Assembly: GCA_018268055.1 (NCBI GenBank)
Contig: JAFDXF010000004.1
Span: 30,595 to 94,594 of the forward strand
DNA: 64,000 nt
Origin: Bacteroidota bacterium
GTDB lineage: Bacteria; Bacteroidota; Bacteroidia; Chitinophagales; Chitinophagaceae
Direction: 5' to 3'
Every line of letters begins with the position of its first letter. The first letter of the stretch is position 1. The notes under the pieces are model-generated. The model was not told the DNA's origin. It saw only the letters and a list, made by a program, of their open reading frames with translations, and did no database searches. Shown here piece after piece: positions 61,746 to 64,000 of the stretch. Both the position numbers and the translations under genes were made by a program.

Positions 61746-62300
61746 ATGAATTTCTCAGCATATCAAAATTATTTTGAAGAAGTACTTAAAGCCGATCATT
61801 CAACCGAGCCTTATAATGATCCTGACTACATGGAATATACGAAATTGAACTGGTCGCGGCAGAGTAGATGGTTGAAAACCGGCGAAATCAGCGCAGCACT
61901 GAAAGAAGTCGTTTCAAAAATAAATAAACCACAAACTTGGATTATTATTACAGAACCTTGGTGTGGTGATGCGGCGCACATCGTTCCGTTCTTTCATTTG
62001 ATTGCTAATTTGAATCCACTTATTACAGCCGAGTTTGAATTGAGAGATGCTGAACCGCATCGCATCAACGACTACCTGACGAATGGCGGCAAATCCATTC
62101 CTATTTTAGTAGTGAAAGATGAAAGAGGAAAAGATTTGTTTCGTTGGGGGCCACGCCCTGCTGAAGCGCAAAATCTTTATACGACTTTAAAAAACAGCAA
62201 TGCCGAGTTTGAAGAAATCAAGATTGCTTTACAAAAATGGTATAATGAAGACAAAGGCGTTTCATTACAACAAGAGATTGCAGCTTTACTGAAAGGATAA
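61746..62300 (+). CDS. Thioredoxin-family protein without the second active-site Cys
   Basis: A 184-residue cytosolic protein of the thioredoxin fold. A helical lead of about 55 residues precedes the fold; I-I-I-T-E-P-W-C-G-D-A-A-H at 66-78 occupies the place of W-C-G-P-C, so only Cys73 remains and the resolving Cys is Ala. A cis-Pro motif, S-I-P-I-L-V-V, lies near 116-122, followed by R-W-G-P-R-P near 133. It is therefore likely a monothiol or redox-inactive protein. The gene is monocistronic with a 2-base gap to the convergent PLP-enzyme gene. Confidence 0.85.
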   Translation: MNFSAYQNYFEEVLKADHSTEPYNDPDYMEYTKLNWSRQSRWLKTGEISAALKEVVSKINKPQTWIIITEPWCGDAAHIVPFFHLIANLNPLITAEFELRDAEPHRINDYLTNGGKSIPILVVKDERGKDLFRWGPRPAEAQNLYTTLKNSNAEFEEIKIALQKWYNEDKGVSLQQEIAALLKG

Positions 62301-62302
62301 GT

Positions 62303-63466
62303 TTATTCTATTTTACTCAAAGCTTGTTCTATATCATTGATAAGATATTGCGCATCTTCCAATCCTGCATACATGCGTATGTAACGTTGCTCAACAACAT
62401 CAGGATTGAAATCTGCCGGTTTTATGCCGGCACATTTTGGAATGATGAGGCTTTCATGTCCGCCCCAGCTTACGGCCATCATAATATGCTGTAACGATTC
62501 ACAGAATTTTACAATCTCTTCTCTTTTTCTCGTTTTCAAAACAAAAGTGAATAAGCCGCAAGCGCCTTTCATTTGTTTCTTTGCTAAAGCATATTGAGGA
62601 AATGACTCGTCAAAAGGGAAAAGGATAGACTCCACTTTCGGATGCTGCTTCATATACCTTACAACCTCTTCTGTAGTTTGGGTAATGCGTTCAATTCGTG
62701 TGGTCAAAGTTCTCAACCCACGAATCATCAACCATGCATTAAAAGGCTGAATACCGCTACCGATATTCAGATATTCACTGTCAAAGATTTTTTTCATCAT
62801 AGCATGTGAGCCACATAGCACACCGCCCAAAGTATCACTATGTCCGCCAATATATTTGGTAGCCGTTTGCATAGCCATATCAATACCCATTTCAATTGGT
62901 TTTTGATAAAGAGGTGTGCAATATGTATTATCAAGTAGTGTAATGATGTTTTTTGATTTAGCATAAGCAGCCACTTCTTCTATTGGTTGAATCGCATAGT
63001 TCCAACTATTGGGAGATTCCAAATAGTAAAAAGTTGTGTTGGCTTTTGTTGCGTTTTGCCAACTTGCTAAAGTTTCGCCATCAATATACGTTACAGATAC
63101 ATTGAAGCGTGGCAGTATCACATCAAACATTCTTTGAACCCATGTGTAAGGTTTGGCAACGGATACAATATGATCGCCCGACTTAATATTTGCAAAAATT
63201 CCGGCAAAGATCGCTGCTGCGCCATTATTAAAAACTAAACAATCCTCTGCGCCATCCAAAGCTGCTAATTTTTTTCTAAGGATATCAATAGTAGGGTTTA
63301 CGCCACGAGAATAAAGATAACCGACCATTTCATCTTCAAAAGCTTTACCTAAGTCAGCTACTTTTCTAAAAACAAAATTGCTGGTCTGCATAATTGGGGG
63401 AGCTACTGCATTAAAATAATGCTCGCGGTCTTCGCCCAGTTCATTCAATATTTGCGAAATATCCAT
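62303..63466 (-). CDS. Cys/Met-metabolism PLP-dependent enzyme
   Basis: A 387-residue trans-sulfuration-type enzyme (cystathionine gamma-synthase/beta- or gamma-lyase family). Visible: N-terminal A-P-P-I-M-Q-T-S-N-F at 22-31; Y-S-R-G-V-N-P-T near 52-59 (phosphate-binding Tyr/Arg); S-P-N-S-W near 151; L-L-D-N-T-Y-C-T-P near 177-185 (Asp179 at the pyridine N); and Schiff-base Lys204 in T-A-T-K-Y-I-G-G-H-S-D. The C-terminus has S-W-G-G-H-E-S-L and Y-I-R-M-Y-A-G-L-E. Which reaction it carries out (synthase or lyase) cannot be told from sequence alone. It is convergent with the thioredoxin-like gene. Confidence 0.9.
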   Translation of the reverse strand: MDISQILNELGEDREHYFNAVAPPIMQTSNFVFRKVADLGKAFEDEMVGYLYSRGVNPTIDILRKKLAALDGAEDCLVFNNGAAAIFAGIFANIKSGDHIVSVAKPYTWVQRMFDVILPRFNVSVTYIDGETLASWQNATKANTTFYYLESPNSWNYAIQPIEEVAAYAKSKNIITLLDNTYCTPLYQKPIEMGIDMAMQTATKYIGGHSDTLGGVLCGSHAMMKKIFDSEYLNIGSGIQPFNAWLMIRGLRTLTTRIERITQTTEEVVRYMKQHPKVESILFPFDESFPQYALAKKQMKGACGLFTFVLKTRKREEIVKFCESLQHIMMAVSWGGHESLIIPKCAGIKPADFNPDVVEQRYIRMYAGLEDAQYLINDIEQALSKIE

Positions 63467-63487
63467 TTGAAACTTTTTTAGATATTA

Positions 63488-63495
63488 CAAATATA
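63488..63495 (-). promoter_or_regulatory. Candidate -7 box for the Cys/Met-metabolism gene
   Basis: TATATTTG on the minus strand fits TAnnTTTG and lies 21 bases before the ATG at 63466. No clear TTG at the expected spacing. Confidence 0.45.
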
Positions 63496-63578
63496 AATAC
63501 TTGTGAAGGCTTTTATTGTTTCTGAGTTTAATTAACGTATTGACATTGAGAGTTCTGTATCCTAATGCATTACACTAT

Positions 63579-64000
63579 TTATTCTAAGATTCCAATATCT
63601 TTTATTATTGCACTCTTGTAGTTGTTAAAAATGTAATTTCCCCAATGTCCGTCATATAAATCATATAATGGCTGACTAACATTTACTGGTACTTGTTAAT
63701 AAACTTCTAAAGAAGGATATGTGAGGTGCAAGTCTTCAGCAGTTTCAGGGTAATAAAAGGCAAATAGTGTAGATGTTTCCATTTTAGAATTAGAAAGTAT
63801 TCCTTTAATAGGAAATATTTAATTTGAATATTCAAATTTAAACTGTCAAACAGTTTGGAAAAAGGCTGCCCAATGTATTGCGCTTTGTTGGCTACTATAG
63901 TTTGTAGATACGCAAGAGTATCAGGTACTCCTGATTGGGCTTTTGTATTTTTTGTGAAACTTATTGTAGTAAAAAATAGTATAGTTAATATTTTCTTCAC
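63579..64000 (-). pseudogene. Broken secreted-protein gene (frameshift plus stop), cut by the window edge
   Basis: Reading from 64000 on the minus strand gives GTG AAG AAA..., a signal peptide (K-K-I-L-T-I-L-F-F-T, cleavage near K-A-Q) and then Y-I-G-Q-P-F-S-K-L-F-D-S-L. Near 63812 the frame loses sense (L-L-K-E-Y-F-L). Shifting by one base restores a coherent protein: P-I-K-G-I-L-S-N-S-K-M-E-T-S, F-A-F-Y-Y-P-E-T-A-E-D-L-H-L, L-E-V-Y, then a TAA, and beyond it the same frame continues with Q-V-P-V-N-V-S-Q-P-L-Y-D-L-Y, G-H-W-G-N-Y-I-F and K-D-I-G-I-L-E to a final stop at 63579. One lost base in a T run and one nonsense mutation explain it. Family not recognised. GTG at the window edge may not be the true start. 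Confidence 0.65.

Overview
The window is an AT-rich chromosomal segment of a member of the Bacteroidota, most likely Chitinophagaceae-like. The evidence is the gldK-gldL-gldM-gldN order (type IX secretion/gliding), two TonB-dependent receptors, DUF4783 and DUF4271 proteins that I know only from this phylum, repeated promoter-like TAnnTTTG boxes, and the near absence of Shine-Dalgarno sequences. No tRNA, rRNA, CRISPR array, intact insertion sequence or prophage was seen. It reads as ordinary vertically inherited chromosome with a few accessory islands.

Layout. 1-6.5 kb: 5' end of a glycosyltransferase gene, a tiny lipoprotein, an aminotransferase, a very large VPS10/sortilin-like secreted protein, a nuclease lipoprotein and a YqgE protein. 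6.6-14.6 kb: two adjacent giant genes (1192 and 1446 codons) of no function I can name, the first with a Tat-like leader; this is the strongest candidate for an undescribed system. 14.6-14.9 kb: a 143-bp tandem duplication of a hairpin-forming intergenic repeat. 15-21.2 kb: housekeeping genes (icd, DoxX, SUI1, nadC, DUF4783, gpmI, a haem-binding CxxCH protein). 21.2-31 kb: a haem/iron acquisition region with two TonB-dependent receptors, an HmuTUV-type ABC importer and three members of a small membrane-anchored family ending in proline triplets, two of them directly upstream of a receptor. 31.1-33.2 kb: an ECF sigma factor paired with a one-TM protein carrying a beta-barrel-like C-terminus. 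33.4-40.9 kb: lipoprotein, uvrC, and the T9SS core gldKLMN. 41-49 kb: a SPATA20/YyaL-like protein, TylF-like methyltransferase, hemD, DUF4271 protein, BamA/TamA-like barrel, hemW. 49-57.6 kb: a hybrid propeller sensor kinase and its NarL-type regulator followed by an OmpA-family protein and three secreted proteins, two of them paralogous. 57.7-64 kb: gpsA, a MacA-like adaptor and TolC without a permease, an atypical thioredoxin, a Cys/Met-metabolism PLP enzyme, and a previously unmarked broken gene at the right edge.

How the parts fit. Haem appears three times: import (receptors, HmuTUV), synthesis (hemD) and insertion/trafficking (hemW). Envelope biogenesis is the other theme: T9SS, BamA/TamA-like assembly factor, TolC efflux, OmpA anchoring and many exported proteins. 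Family names are given from memory of conserved motifs; no database search was possible.
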